Positions 24,901 through 36,291 are shown, counted from the stretch's first letter. The stretch: DNA of 64,000 nucleotides from Deferrisoma camini S3R1 (GCF_000526155.1 NZ_JAFN01000001.1:392824-456823); one strand, 5' to 3'. A program made the numbers and translations. The notes: generated from the sequence alone by a model not told the origin.

Positions 24901-27812
24901 GCAGCGTCGATTCGGACTGGGACGGGTACAGCGACAACGAAGAGGTGGCCGCGGGGGCGGATCCCAACGACTGGGAGAGCACGCCGGAGAACACGGGGCT
25001 TCGGTTCGGGTTCACCTATCTGCAGTACCGGAACCACGAGGATCCGTCGGACACGTATTCCCCGGACATGTTTCGGGCCTGGGCGGATCTGAGGCTGGAC
25101 GGCTCTCCCGTGTCCGAGTCGGACATCGCCGAGGTCGAGGTGCTCGACTCGGCCGACAACCCGGTCACGATGAACCCCTGGCAGTTCTGGGGCGACAGCG
25201 GGCACAGCTACTACAGCAGCGGGGGTGGGTGGAGGCTCTCCGACCCTTGGATCAACACCGGTGTGTACTTCAGCCTGCCGGATCTCCCCAGGGGAACCTA
25301 CACTCTTCGGGTGACGACGACCGACGGCCGAGTGGGTACCTACACGATCAACTTCCCTGGGCAAGTCGTTCTCCCCTATGTGCGGGATGTGGGCTATGAG
25401 TGGACCTCAAGGGGCCTCCGCGTCACCTGGACGAATCCGACGGCAGACCCCAACTGGGGCCAGGTGGACCGGATCATGGTGGTTCTCCTGGACCCCGACT
25501 GGGGGGACGTGCTGTACATCCCGGTGGACCCGACGCAGGAATCGTTCCTGATCCCGGCCAACGTGCTCGAGACCGTGGCCGAGTACGAGCAATTCCCGGC
25601 GCTCAAGCTGCAGATCCAGACCCGGGCCTATGACGAAGACAACGGCAACTTGAACTACGCCCGGGGCTACGCCAAGGCGGTCGACATCCCCTGGGCCTGG
25701 AACGATCCGATCGTGAGCTGGGCGTACATGCAGTACCGCAACTATCCGGACGATGCGAAGGACGGGGTGCGGGCCTGGATCGAGTTCGAAAAGGCCGGTG
25801 ATCCGCTGGGCCCGGAGGATTTTCGTTCGCTTCAGGTCGAGCAACCGTCGGGTAGTCCGGTTCCGGGGGGCGCCTGGGGCGATGCGGGCTTGGATGCGGG
25901 GGATTACTTGTGGCTCTCCTGCAGCGGAGGCGAGTGTTACTGGGATGGGACTCTGCGCACGTACGCCGGCTTCTTCTGGACGCTGGGCTCATCGCTCGAG
26001 GGGGGGCTCGATTACACCTTCACAGGTCAGTACGCAGGTGGCGGTTCGCTCGACTACTCGTTGAACTATCCCGGGGACGTCGTTCTTCCTCTGGTGACAA
26101 ACCTTTCGTCCGAGCGGCAGGCCGACGGCGGGGTCCTTCTGACCTGGTCCAACCCGGTGTCGGAGCCCAACTGGGGCGAGGTGGACCAGTTGCGGATCGT
26201 GGTGCTGGACATGGCGAACCCCGATGACCCGGCCGACATCGTTTACGCATGGGTTCCGCCGGACCAGGAGTACGCCGTGCTCCCCCCCGAGGTGGTGACC
26301 CAGATCCAGGCGATGGGAACGGGGCCGTTCCAGTGGATCGTGCAGACCCGGGCGTACGACGACGATGGGCACAACTACGCCCGCGGCTACTCGGAGCAGG
26401 CCGACCTGAACCTCACGTACACCGAGGGTTCCGTGCCCACCGACACCGACGGCGACGGACTGTCGGACTACGAGGAGATCACGGAGTGGTGGACGGTGCC
26501 GACCAATCCCGACTCGGACGGGGACGGACTCACGGATGGGGACGAGGTGAACGTGTACGGCACCCAACCGACGGTGGCGGATACCGACGGAGACGGGGTG
26601 ACGGACGGCGAGGAGGTCAACGCGGGCACGGACCCGATGGCCTGGGGCGAACGCCCGAGTCAGCGCCTGTCATCGGACTTCGCTTACGTGCAGTACCGCA
26701 ACTACGAGGACTCGTCCCGGAACGGGTTCCGTGCGTGGATCTCGCTGATGGACGGCGGGGTGTTCCCCCAGACGGGGGAGTCGATCTCGTACGCCCGATT
26801 GGAGGACTCCTCGGGCGCGTTCGTTAGCGACGCCTGCCAGTTCGTGGGTGCGGACTACGTGGTGTTCGACCCAACCGAGCAAACGACGGATGAGGGGCGT
26901 TGGGCCGGTTGCTGGTTCGACCTCACGGGGATGGACTTGGTCCCGGGAAGCTACCGGTTCAAGGTTACCGACCCCGATGGCGGAACGCTGGTGAGGGAGA
27001 CCACCATGCCGGAGGTCCGGTCGATGAACTTTGTGTCTTCCGCCAGCATGACCTACGAGTGGCAGCCCGACGGCAGTTTGACGCTGTCCTGGACGGAGCC
27101 GGAGGCTCCCAACTACGACGAGTTGCGCTTGGTGTTCCGCCGACCCGCTCCGTCGTGGGTGGACTTCTTCTACGTGCTTCATCTGGAAGGCACAAATTCG
27201 GTGACGATACCTGCGGATGTTGTGGAACTCCTGGATTCCTACTCCCCGGTTTCGGAAGGTTGGCTTTGGGAGATGCAGGGCCGAGCCTGGACGGACGACG
27301 GGGACAACTACGCGAGGAGTTACAGTAACCCCGTGATGATCACGACGGAAGATCAGGACGGAGACGGGATCAGCGACGACGAGGAGATGAGTCTCGGCAC
27401 AGACCCTGTCAATCCGGACACGGACGGGGATAAGGTGGGGGACGGCTTGGAGTTGACCCTGGGAACGGATCCTCTCGACGACACCGACCCGGGTGGGTGG
27501 ATTCCCACCGAGAACACGGAATTGGTGGGGATCTGGGAGCTTAGGGACGAGTTCGGAACGCTCAAGGTGAGCGTCGAGTTCAACCAGGATGGATCTTTCG
27601 TCATCGACCACGAAGAGTATGGCCCCTCAGAGGCGTGGTACCACGAGGAGGGCTCGTGGAGTCTTGCGGCGGAGGGCATCGAGATGACCTGGTCAAGCTC
27701 GACCGATCCCGACATCTCCGCGGGATCTTCCAGAATCCTTCCGGCAGTCCTTCTCCCCGACGGAAGACTGGTATTGGATTTGTGGATTCTTTTGTCTCCT
27801 TCGTCTCCTTGA
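18903..27812 (+). CDS. Giant surface lipoprotein (2969 aa) with carboxypeptidase-regulatory-like and calcium-binding repeats
   Basis: Lipobox IVSC gives the lipidated Cys at residue 28, then a poly-Gly tether. Residues about 40-1050 hold several carboxypeptidase regulatory-like beta domains (VSGQAFDGPLAGATV; IDGTVQDADGNVLAGA; VTGRVTFGAG). A PKD-like segment is near 1110-1210. DxDGDG calcium-type repeats occur at about 1289-1371, 1956-2025, 2510-2580 and 2816-2862. A largely helical block spans 1375-1650. Three related modules of about 225 aa, each opening with QYRN and FRAW/VRAW, lie at about 2036-2259, 2273-2502 and 2593-2810. The last 100 residues repeat the C-terminal module of the 1611-aa lipoprotein (LLPDGRLVLDLWIL). 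Start ATG 18903 has AAGGAGGGG. Likely an outer-surface adhesin or matrix protein; no enzymatic domain seen. Confidence 0.88.
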   Translation: MSGRATRMGVRWLVAVAAAVGLTGIVSCGGGGGGGGAGESQTVSFEVSGQAFDGPLAGATVVVRKPDGTELATATTGQDGTYSIEVKGYEGPFLVEVSGGTDLGPDGTGGTADDTANTARFEDIGYGTNGATVLVAPNPVFTMARGFLANGLAGAGRDAVAQARQQAAQVCGLEAGDLRSFPSEEVARRRIRALASLAKMARTRGKSESVPSFLQELAAKAGNLSLFSENSAEWSETFRSQVLGAVGLSETLAQQAANAEARQASRETGMLVSGAVRSLATGAGVAGATVTVEGLGVSTVTDGNGAFALSVPVDEGGEQIKLTVRANGYAENQKVFSAVSDGGANLVVVLKPVTVMTGVSLSGLTAGRRGARMAGDSLVLESPDGSVRVNIPFRSLRRSMARHLASRGLGDQAAEFTAEVTYGDPLREKEIFPGSFRAKDSEARARLAARAPRSAFQGAEDEVSLESVAFVNIRLKDEQGNEIPELDEPMTVRLRIPDGLQARYLDLYNRGQTVIPWYSYDEEQGIWVREGEATLVKVAEQGQEVMYAQAQAEHFSWWNVDWPIITHACIDGTVQDADGNVLAGAWITAEGVNYQGASDAITDAEGNFLVRVRRDAIVRVFVTEQENTAVEVDTGAGTQDSCGEGVPLYHAGILTLQRARITGRVVWAGSDPAEPIQYVTVRASSGAAAVTGSDGTFEVPAPSGEDVTLVFEYWDPDAWQSVRATRTVEGANGEVDLGDVALEQPTEWVTLEGTAYVRTGAGTDDETTEPARWAYLNVAGYETWTDGNGRYSVMVPRAQDGVYEVSGWVRWRFDLTTQTQVTKDEPDVYFDVHQVTLLGTVLVDDGAGPEPAAGAEVWTDTGAYTTTDENGGYEVQVVAGVAAEVTVAYYDGVSGQWIQDSQEVVPGTEDTQEGPSFVLQVVRPVRVTGRVTFGAGCPAAWAGLLTYEQGWTSTDGEGRYEVYLPAETDQKIFVVYGDDEVWTETLNLFGRTGTVAHDIQIEGVQVPPSVEVQEYAASVVAGGTWRATLVVRRCGTDPFTYRMSADGVLESPATGDLVFTDGEATVDLEIAVPESAASGWHEFRFEVLDADDNAVAQNSFWVQIRAADVNEPPRVEELMVAPSTVMRGQEVEAWVYAWDPDWDGLTFAWTLERRNQDGEFESVDVELGGDAYVSVDTGGREAGVYRLTVAVSDGAQTVSRSAEFEVVEPTPVVWSVVADRSQATEGDEVCFVAYGRNLSSVSWTVNAGDVVEDGNQYCHTVTSGEVEAGELVVEATAGGSSASARISLYRDADGDGLSAARESELGTSDTDPDSDDDGLTDSAEVERGTNPLAADSDGDGLSDGTEVAQGTDPLNDDTDYDGIKDGEDEYPRTPMSSSFGEAKAYLEAGDVAAAHAVLAQMDEGGTLTDPARVLYALTTVMTVAEEAKDSASPFYALLDALGLQVVGDTLQTYDFLDMGAGLGGASGMGRSARLAAATTAEQYRAAAEEALDRVVAAGALLDAVTGPVSFTVTIEGAEYEVDDADVELLGAALDWCEFLLQFALAYDYTHDETRGPVFSLLNLQDLVLRSDAADRMAAAKQAFVDAIDGLEAAHDAMAAETDDQSDDLLTLVPELEGYWPYLTQTLDALVASAEAAGFTPVPFWQPGEEEFTSFRDDPDTGETIGTARIPLYLQYLSIDLSALFDEPFDGAGLADDVAAGLVSVTFTPWTGWDGSVYYDQDTRIDGDSYLAGFIASVVEDVEFPGGGVEAYLWAGPSGPRLTDSWEGGPATALELVEMGRPDLVTRAGYTAERVVLRPVAKLEGAAISVDGDDSDWTGVVATPLGAFGEVAQVEASDGIYLLIRSPYLYAGSWVSLSFGRAGTAGVDRWVWGIEVWSGGAYVWGLPEEGVESAVGDGVVELFIPSCALALAAGDGRVFVHEASAWGEQWDASDVTGWPPEWILGYSLAVPPCSAAGADTDGDGLTDDQESWIGSDPNAADTDGDGLSDYDEVMTYGTSPSSVDSDWDGYSDNEEVAAGADPNDWESTPENTGLRFGFTYLQYRNHEDPSDTYSPDMFRAWADLRLDGSPVSESDIAEVEVLDSADNPVTMNPWQFWGDSGHSYYSSGGGWRLSDPWINTGVYFSLPDLPRGTYTLRVTTTDGRVGTYTINFPGQVVLPYVRDVGYEWTSRGLRVTWTNPTADPNWGQVDRIMVVLLDPDWGDVLYIPVDPTQESFLIPANVLETVAEYEQFPALKLQIQTRAYDEDNGNLNYARGYAKAVDIPWAWNDPIVSWAYMQYRNYPDDAKDGVRAWIEFEKAGDPLGPEDFRSLQVEQPSGSPVPGGAWGDAGLDAGDYLWLSCSGGECYWDGTLRTYAGFFWTLGSSLEGGLDYTFTGQYAGGGSLDYSLNYPGDVVLPLVTNLSSERQADGGVLLTWSNPVSEPNWGEVDQLRIVVLDMANPDDPADIVYAWVPPDQEYAVLPPEVVTQIQAMGTGPFQWIVQTRAYDDDGHNYARGYSEQADLNLTYTEGSVPTDTDGDGLSDYEEITEWWTVPTNPDSDGDGLTDGDEVNVYGTQPTVADTDGDGVTDGEEVNAGTDPMAWGERPSQRLSSDFAYVQYRNYEDSSRNGFRAWISLMDGGVFPQTGESISYARLEDSSGAFVSDACQFVGADYVVFDPTEQTTDEGRWAGCWFDLTGMDLVPGSYRFKVTDPDGGTLVRETTMPEVRSMNFVSSASMTYEWQPDGSLTLSWTEPEAPNYDELRLVFRRPAPSWVDFFYVLHLEGTNSVTIPADVVELLDSYSPVSEGWLWEMQGRAWTDDGDNYARSYSNPVMITTEDQDGDGISDDEEMSLGTDPVNPDTDGDKVGDGLELTLGTDPLDDTDPGGWIPTENTELVGIWELRDEFGTLKVSVEFNQDGSFVIDHEEYGPSEAWYHEEGSWSLAAEGIEMTWSSSTDPDISAGSSRILPAVLLPDGRLVLDLWILLSPSSP
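27792..27809. repeat. Two 9-base repeats forming the 3' end of the giant lipoprotein gene
   Basis: TTGTCTCCT and TCGTCTCCT in direct succession encode the final residues and abut the TGA stop. The paralogous C-terminus in the 1611-aa protein ends without this repeat. Confidence 0.6.
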
Positions 27813-27862
27813 TGCCGCAGAGTCGTTTGCCCTTGCTCGGGTTGTTACGCATGATGGTGATG

Positions 27863-27886
27863 CGGGGAGGCCGTTGGGCCTCCCCG
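27863..27886 (+). terminator. GC hairpin after giant lipoprotein 2
   Basis: CGGGGAGGCC (27863-27872) pairs with GGCCTCCCCG (27877-27886), loop GTTG. Same stem core as the terminator at 17068 but followed by GTCTCG rather than a T-run, so termination would be weak and read-through into the gene at 27907 is expected. Confidence 0.55.
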
Positions 27887-27906
27887 GTCTCGTGGTTGGG
27901 CGGCGC

Positions 27907-28560
27907 ATGAATCGGTTCGCCTCGCGCTCCGGCCGCTTGTGCCTCCTGGGGGGCGCGCTCGTGGCCGCGGCCGTGTGGGGATCCGCCATTTTTTGGGGCG
28001 GCGGGCGGACCGAATCCCCGGTCCGGCCTTTTTCCGGCATCCGCCAAGAGGTGACCGGCGTCCAGTACGTGGAAGAGGATCCGGCGCGGGGCACACGGCT
28101 GGTGGTGGAGGCGGCGCGGTCGGTGACCCGGGACGGGCGGGTGGGGAAGCTCTTTCGCACGCCCCTGAAGCCCGAGGTGACCCTTGAAGGGGTGCGGGTG
28201 GAGTTGTCGGACCGGCAGGGGCGCACGCTCCGGGCGCGGGCCGCGCGGGGGCGGCTCGATCCCAGGGTCTGGAGAGTGGAGTTGAAAGCCCCTCGCGAGG
28301 TGTCACTCGGCCGGACCCCGCTTCGGGCAGGGGTTGTTACGGTGGCGCGGGACGGCCGGGTTGGGTTTCCGCAAGGCCTGGGCCTGGAAACCGGGCCTCT
28401 GGCCCGCCGGTTCGAGGGCACGCTGGCCGAGTTGGAAGCGCTCGTGACCCAGGGGCCCCGGAGGGTGGCGGCCCCCCCGGCGAAATCGCGGCCGGAGCGG
28501 TTGACCCCCCAGGGACGCCCTGGTAGACTCCGGCGCCAACCGGAGACCGGGGGCCCGTAG
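27907..28560 (+). CDS. LptC-like periplasmic protein with one membrane anchor (tentative)
   Basis: A 217-aa protein with an N-terminal membrane segment (residues about 10-32, LCLLGGALVAAAVWGSAIFW) and a periplasmic beta-rich region of about 130 residues. The pattern of an initial VQYVEEDP strand, RLVVEAARS, then repeating short strands resembles LptC/YrbK proteins that bridge the LptBFG transporter to LptA in lipopolysaccharide export, but the similarity is weak and no lpt genes adjoin it. The C-terminal 40 residues are basic and Pro-rich, probably disordered. The ATG at 27907 overlaps no good ribosome binding site. It may instead be a surface-island accessory protein. Confidence 0.55.
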   Translation: MNRFASRSGRLCLLGGALVAAAVWGSAIFWGGGRTESPVRPFSGIRQEVTGVQYVEEDPARGTRLVVEAARSVTRDGRVGKLFRTPLKPEVTLEGVRVELSDRQGRTLRARAARGRLDPRVWRVELKAPREVSLGRTPLRAGVVTVARDGRVGFPQGLGLETGPLARRFEGTLAELEALVTQGPRRVAAPPAKSRPERLTPQGRPGRLRRQPETGGP

Positions 28561-28602
28561 GAGCATCGATGTCGGATCCGTTTCACCCCGCAACCCGAGA
28601 CG

Positions 28603-28637
28603 AAACCTTCTCCGCCCAGGCGAGAAGGTTTTTTTTT
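28603..28637 (+). terminator. Strong terminator upstream of pyrR (possible attenuator)
   Basis: AAACCTTCTC (28603-28612) pairs with GAGAAGGTTT (28622-28631), continuing into a run of T to 28637. It ends the upstream transcript; its position about 70 bases before pyrR also permits PyrR-type attenuation, although I do not see a clear PyrR binding loop. Confidence 0.85.
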
Positions 28638-28665
28638 GAGTTCGGGCGAGGCCGGTCCCCCCTCC

Positions 28666-28689
28666 AGCTTCCTAGCCTTCCAGCCTTCT
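28666..28689. repeat. Octamer array, three units, before pyrR
   Basis: AGCTTCCT, AGCCTTCC, AGCCTTCT in 8-base register, ending 17 bases before the pyrR ATG. Its units are the reverse complement of those at 36017. Confidence 0.85.
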
Positions 28690-28706
28690 AGCCAAAGGGT
28701 CCTCCC

Positions 28707-29270
28707 ATGGCCGAGACCTACCGCAGGGTGCTCCTGAACGCTGATGCCGTGCGCCGGAGCCTGGCGCGCATGGCTCTGGAGATCCTTGAGCGCAACCGGG
28801 GCACCCAGGGCCTGGCCCTGGTGGGGATCGTGCGCCGGGGCGACCGGCTGGCCCGCCGGATCGCCGATCACATCCGCAAGGCCGAGGGGGTCGAGGTGCC
28901 GGTGGGCCGGCTCGACATCACCCTGTACCGGGACGACCTGGGCCGCAAGGGGGCCCCGCCGCCCCTGGGGCCCACGGACATCCCGTTCTCCCTGGACGAC
29001 CGGGTGGTGGTGCTGGTGGACGACGTGCTCTACACCGGCCGCACGGTGCGGGCCGCGTTGGACGCCCTGGTGGACCTGGGCCGGCCCCGGGCCATCCAGC
29101 TCGCCGTGCTGGTGGACCGGGGACACCGGGAGTTGCCGATCCAGCCCGACTACGTGGGCCATGCCGAGCCCACCCGGCCGGAGGAGGAGATCGAGGTCCG
29201 GGTGGGCGACGACCCGTCCGACGACGCCGTGTTCCTGGTGGAACCGGGCTGGGACGAAGGGGAGGTCTGA
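28707..29270 (+). CDS. pyrR: Bifunctional pyr operon regulator / uracil phosphoribosyltransferase
   Basis: A 187-aa phosphoribosyltransferase-fold protein. The PRPP-binding motif [17 protein letters not shown] lies near residues 101-117, preceded by the basic [10 protein letters not shown] loop and [10 protein letters not shown], both PyrR hallmarks. In Gram-positives PyrR binds pyr mRNA in response to UMP and causes transcription termination; here the terminator and leader upstream are compatible with that but a binding loop is not evident. First gene of a tight cluster: pyrB starts 4 bases after its stop. Length is standard. Start ATG 28707 lies just downstream of an octamer array; no strong ribosome binding site is visible. 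Confidence 0.95.
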   Translation: MAETYRRVLLNADAVRRSLARMALEILERNRGTQGLALVGIVRRGDRLARRIADHIRKAEGVEVPVGRLDITLYRDDLGRKGAPPPLGPTDIPFSLDDRVVVLVDDVLYTGRTVRAALDALVDLGRPRAIQLAVLVDRGHRELPIQPDYVGHAEPTRPEEEIEVRVGDDPSDDAVFLVEPGWDEGEV

Positions 29271-29274
29271 TCCG

Positions 29275-30213
29275 GTGGAGTTCCAGCGCAAGGACCTGGT
29301 GGCCATCGAGCCCCTGGCGCCCGAGGAGATCGTGCACATCCTCGACACGGCCGAGGGGTTCCTGGAGGTGTCGCGCCGGGAGGTGAAGAAGGTGCCGGCG
29401 CTGCGGGGCAAGACCGTGGTGAACGGGTTCTTCGAGCCGTCCACCCGCACGCGGCTCTCGTTCGAGATCGCGGAGAAGCGGCTCTCGGCCGACACCGTGA
29501 ACTTCTCGGCCTCCACCAGCTCGGTGAAGAAGGGCGAGACCCTGCTGGACACCGTGAGGAACATCGAGGCCATGGTGCCCGACGCGGTGGTGATCCGCCA
29601 CGGCGCGGCCGGCGCGGCCGAGTTCGTGGCCCGGCGGCTCGGGTGCTCGGTGATCAACGCGGGCGACGGCCGGCACGAGCATCCGACCCAGGCCCTGCTG
29701 GACCTGTTTACGATCCGTCGGCGCAAGGGCCGGATCGAGGGGCTCACGGTCACGATCGTGGGCGACATCGCCAACAGCCGGGTGGCCCGGTCCAACATCC
29801 ACGCCCTCACCAAGCTGGGTGCCCGGGTGCGGGTGTGCGGCCCGCCGACCATGCTGCCGCCCCAGGTGGAGCGGATGGGGGTGGAGGCCTACACCCGGGT
29901 GGCCGAGGCCGTGGCCGGAGCCGACGTGGTCATGGCCCTGCGCATCCAGAAGGAGCGCTTGGGCCGAGCCGTGTTCCCGTCGGACCGGGAGTACGCCCGG
30001 GTGTTCGGCCTGAACTCGCGGGTGCTCGAGGGGGCGGCGGCCGACGCGATCGTCATGCACCCGGGGCCCATGAACCGGGGGGTGGAGATCACCTCCGAGC
30101 TGGCCGACGGCCCCCGGTCGGTGATCCTCGAACAGGTGGAGCACGGGGTGGCGGTGCGCATGGCCGTGCTGTACCTGCTGTTGGGCGGCGGGAGGTCGGA
30201 ATGGACTTCGTGA
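29275..30213 (+). CDS. pyrB: Aspartate carbamoyltransferase catalytic chain
   Basis: A 312-aa transcarbamoylase catalysing carbamoyl phosphate plus aspartate to carbamoyl aspartate, the committed pyrimidine step. Carbamoyl phosphate-binding [11 protein letters not shown] is near residue 55, VIRHGAAG and [13 protein letters not shown] are near 105 and 135, and the aspartate-domain [11 protein letters not shown] is near 262. Start GTG 29275 has GGGGAGG nine bases upstream, inside the end of pyrR. No regulatory chain gene (pyrI) is in the cluster, so it is probably the unregulated or PyrC-associated type. The gene overlaps pyrC by 13 bases. Confidence 0.96.
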   Translation: MEFQRKDLVAIEPLAPEEIVHILDTAEGFLEVSRREVKKVPALRGKTVVNGFFEPSTRTRLSFEIAEKRLSADTVNFSASTSSVKKGETLLDTVRNIEAMVPDAVVIRHGAAGAAEFVARRLGCSVINAGDGRHEHPTQALLDLFTIRRRKGRIEGLTVTIVGDIANSRVARSNIHALTKLGARVRVCGPPTMLPPQVERMGVEAYTRVAEAVAGADVVMALRIQKERLGRAVFPSDREYARVFGLNSRVLEGAAADAIVMHPGPMNRGVEITSELADGPRSVILEQVEHGVAVRMAVLYLLLGGGRSEWTS

Positions 30214-31520
30214 TCCGCGGCGGCCACGTGATCGACCCGGCCTCGGGCCTGGATGCCCCCCGGGACGTGGCCGTGGCCGAAGGAAAGATCCTGGCGGTGG
30301 AGCCCTCGATCGACCCGGGTTCCGCACCCGTGGTGGACGCCTCGGGCCTGTGGGTGCTGCCGGGGCTGATCGACATCCACGTGCACCTCAGGGAGCCGGG
30401 CCAGGAGTACAAGGAGGACGTGGCCTCGGGCACCCGCGCCGCCGCGGCCGGCGGGTTCACGGCGGTGGCGGCCATGCCCAACACCCGGCCGGTGAACGAC
30501 AACGCGGAGGTGACCCGGTACGTCTTGGAGAAGGCCCGCCGGCGGGGCGTGTGCCGGGTGTACCCGGTGGGGGCGATCTCCAAGGGCCTGCGGGGCGAGG
30601 ACCTGGCCGAGATCGGGGAGCTGGCCGAGGCCGGGTGCGTGGCCGTGACGGACGACGGCCACCCGGTGTCGTCGAGCCTGCTGATGCGCCGGGCCCTGGA
30701 GTACGCCTCGGCCTTCGGCGTGGTGGTGGTGAGCCACTGCGAGGACCTGGACCTGGCCCGGGGAGGGGCCATGAACGAGGGCCTGGCCTCGGCCTACCTG
30801 GGCCTGCCGGCCGTGCCGGCCGAGGCCGAGGAGATCCAGGTGGCCCGGGATCTGCTGCTGGCGCGCCGCACCGGCGGCCGGCTCCACCTGGCCCACCTGT
30901 CCACCCGGGGGTCCATGAAGCTGCTGCGCTACGCCAAGCGCATGGGCCTGCCGGTGACCGGCGAGACCGCGCCCCACTACTTCACCCTGACCGAGGACGC
31001 GGTGCGGTCCTTCGACACCCACGCCAAGATGAACCCGCCCCTGAGGGAGATCGCCGACGTGGAGGCCGTGCAGAAGGCCCTGCGCCGGGGCGTGGTGGAC
31101 GCGGTGGCCACGGATCACGCCCCCCACGCCCCGGACGAGAAGGAGGTGGAGTTCGAGGCCGCGCCCAACGGGGTGATCGGGCTGGAGACCAGCCTGGGGG
31201 TCACGCTGCGGCTGGTGCACCACGGCCTGCTGGATCGGGTGCGGGCCGTGGCCGCCCTGACGTGGGGGCCGGCCCGGGCCCTGGGCCTTCCCGGCGGCAC
31301 CCTTGCCCCGGGCGGGCCGGCCGACATCACCTTGGTGGATCCCGAGGTTCGGTGGACCGTGGACCCGGCGGCGTTCTTCTCGAAGTCGCGCAACTGCCCG
31401 TTCGCGGGCATGGACCTGCGGGGCCGGGCCGTGGGCACGATCGTGGGCGGGCGCACCGTGTATTGGAACGGCCGGATCCTGGCCGAGAATCTCGAGACCG
31501 CAGAGAGGCTTCCGACATGA
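30201..31520 (+). CDS. pyrC: Dihydroorotase (class I)
   Basis: A 439-aa amidohydrolase that cyclises carbamoyl aspartate to dihydroorotate. The metal ligands appear in [15 protein letters not shown] near residue 60, further His in VVSHCEDLD and [11 protein letters not shown], and the catalytic Asp in [12 protein letters not shown] near 305. Size and motifs match the long (class I) type that often associates with PyrB. Start ATG 30201 overlaps pyrB and has GGGAGG upstream. Its TGA overlaps the ATG of carA (ATGA, 31517-31520), implying translational coupling. Confidence 0.96.
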   Translation: MDFVIRGGHVIDPASGLDAPRDVAVAEGKILAVEPSIDPGSAPVVDASGLWVLPGLIDIHVHLREPGQEYKEDVASGTRAAAAGGFTAVAAMPNTRPVNDNAEVTRYVLEKARRRGVCRVYPVGAISKGLRGEDLAEIGELAEAGCVAVTDDGHPVSSSLLMRRALEYASAFGVVVVSHCEDLDLARGGAMNEGLASAYLGLPAVPAEAEEIQVARDLLLARRTGGRLHLAHLSTRGSMKLLRYAKRMGLPVTGETAPHYFTLTEDAVRSFDTHAKMNPPLREIADVEAVQKALRRGVVDAVATDHAPHAPDEKEVEFEAAPNGVIGLETSLGVTLRLVHHGLLDRVRAVAALTWGPARALGLPGGTLAPGGPADITLVDPEVRWTVDPAAFFSKSRNCPFAGMDLRGRAVGTIVGGRTVYWNGRILAENLETAERLPT

Positions 31521-32650
31521 AGAAGGCGCTTTTGGCCCTGGCCGACGGCACCGTGTTCCCGGGCTGGTCCTTCGGGGCCGAGGGGACCACCGTGGGCGAG
31601 GTGGTGTTCAACACGAGCATGACCGGGTACCAGGAGGTGCTGAGCGACCCCTCCTACAAGGGCCAGATCGTGGCCATGACCTACCCGGAGATCGGCAACT
31701 ACGGCATCAACGAGGAGGACTACGAGTCCTACCGGATCCACGTGGAGGGGTTCATCGTCAAGGAGGCCTGGGAGGTGCCGTCCAACTGGCGGGCACGGAA
31801 GGGCCTGGGCGAGTTCCTGGCCGAGGAGGGGGTGGTGGGCATCCAGGGGGTGGACACTCGGGCCGTGACCAAGCGGCTCCGGGAACGGGGCTCCATGATG
31901 GGCGCGATCTCCACCGAGGTTTTGGACGCCGGCGAGCTCGTGGAGCGGGCCCGCTCGGCCCCGCCCATCGAGGGCCGAGACCTGGTGCGCGAGGTGACCT
32001 GCTCCGAGCCCTACCGCTGGGACCAGGGGGACTGGACCGTGGAGGAAGGGTACCGCAAACCCCGCGCCCCGGGCCGGTTCCGGGTGGTGGCCTTCGACTT
32101 CGGGATCAAGTACAACATCCTTCGGCTCCTGACCGAGGTGGGGTGCGACGTGACCGTGGTGCCCGCCTCGACCTCGGCCGAAGAGGTGCTGGCCCGCAGC
32201 CCCGACGGGGTGTTCCTCTCCAACGGCCCCGGCGACCCCCAGGGGGTGCCCTACGCAGTGGAGGCGGTGCGGGGCCTCCTGGGCAAGGTGCCGCTGTTCG
32301 GCATCTGCCTGGGCAACCAGATCCTCGGCCTGGCGCTGGGGGGCACCACCCACAAGCTCAAGTTCGGCCACCACGGCGCGAACCAGCCCGTCAAGGACCT
32401 GGCCACCGAGAAGGTGGAGATCACCAGCCAGAACCACAACTTCGTGGTCGACATGGAGAGCCTGCGGCGCTCCCCCCACGCGGACGCCATCGAGGTGACC
32501 CACGTGAACCTCAACGACCGCACGGTCGAGGGGATCCGCCACCGGGAGTTCCCGGTGTTCAGCGTGCAGTACCACCCCGAGGCGAGCCCCGGCCCCCACG
32601 ACGCCAAGTACCTGTTCCGCCGGTTCGTGGAGCTGATGGAGAAGGGGTAA
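31517..32650 (+). CDS. carA: Carbamoyl phosphate synthase small (glutaminase) subunit
   Basis: A 377-aa class I glutamine amidotransferase subunit that releases ammonia from glutamine for CarB. The N-terminal domain contains the conserved [18 protein letters not shown] and [15 protein letters not shown] segments. The glutaminase domain has [11 protein letters not shown] with the nucleophilic Cys near residue 263, and the His/Glu pair in [13 protein letters not shown] near 347. Length fits. It begins within the pyrC stop codon. Unusually, 135 bases of repeat-rich DNA, including two heptamer arrays, separate it from carB instead of the usual tight coupling. Confidence 0.97.
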   Translation: MKKALLALADGTVFPGWSFGAEGTTVGEVVFNTSMTGYQEVLSDPSYKGQIVAMTYPEIGNYGINEEDYESYRIHVEGFIVKEAWEVPSNWRARKGLGEFLAEEGVVGIQGVDTRAVTKRLRERGSMMGAISTEVLDAGELVERARSAPPIEGRDLVREVTCSEPYRWDQGDWTVEEGYRKPRAPGRFRVVAFDFGIKYNILRLLTEVGCDVTVVPASTSAEEVLARSPDGVFLSNGPGDPQGVPYAVEAVRGLLGKVPLFGICLGNQILGLALGGTTHKLKFGHHGANQPVKDLATEKVEITSQNHNFVVDMESLRRSPHADAIEVTHVNLNDRTVEGIRHREFPVFSVQYHPEASPGPHDAKYLFRRFVELMEKG

Positions 32651-32654
32651 GTTC

Positions 32655-32682
32655 GGTGACGGGTGACGGGTGACGGGTGACG
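32655..32682. repeat. Perfect heptamer array (GGTGACG x4)
   Basis: Four identical GGTGACG units start 4 bases after the carA stop. Perfect identity, unlike the degenerate arrays elsewhere, suggests a recent expansion. Confidence 0.92.
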
Positions 32683-32748
32683 CGCGTCCCCACGCTCCGG
32701 CCCCCGGCCCGCGGACCCCCGGCACCGACACGAGACCCTCGTCCCCCA

Positions 32749-32783
32749 ATTCCTGTCTTCTGCATTCTGATTCCTGGATTCTG
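32749..32783. repeat. Heptamer array (ATTCTG type), five units, abutting the carB start
   Basis: ATTCCTG, TCTTCTG, CATTCTG, ATTCCTG, GATTCTG in exact 7-base register, then ACATG containing the carB initiation codon. The array occupies the place of the ribosome binding site; no Shine-Dalgarno sequence is visible. Confidence 0.9.
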
Positions 32784-32785
32784 AC

Positions 32786-36046
<3,261 letters not shown>

Positions 36047-36144
36047 AAGGCTGGGAGGCATCGTCAGTCAGACCCTGCGGGACCCTACACCGGGGAAGGT
36101 AACGTTCGGTGGTGCGGGCACATTGCCGGCGGCGGGGCATGGGT

Positions 36145-36275
36145 TTCAGAAGCCAGATTTCAGCGGACAGAGGACAGGAAAATCCCGAAAAACAGCCTGG
36201 TTTTCTCGGGGACTTCTTCTAGGGTCATCCGACGCCTTCCTCCTGTCCACTGTCCTTCTGAATTCTGACCCCTGA
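36145..36275. repeat. Pair of inverted heptamer arrays flanking a hairpin
   Basis: Array one, 36145-36179: TTCAGAA, GCCAGAT, TTCAGCG, GACAGAG, GACAGGA. Array two, 36241-36275: TCCTGTC, CACTGTC, CTTCTGA, ATTCTGA, CCCCTGA. The second is an imperfect inverted complement of the first. Between them CCCGAAAAAC (36184-36193) can pair with GTTTTCTCGGG around AGCCTG. The region could fold into one long structured RNA or cruciform. No coding potential. Confidence 0.75.
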
Positions 36276-36291
36276 CACGGCCGAAGGCCCC

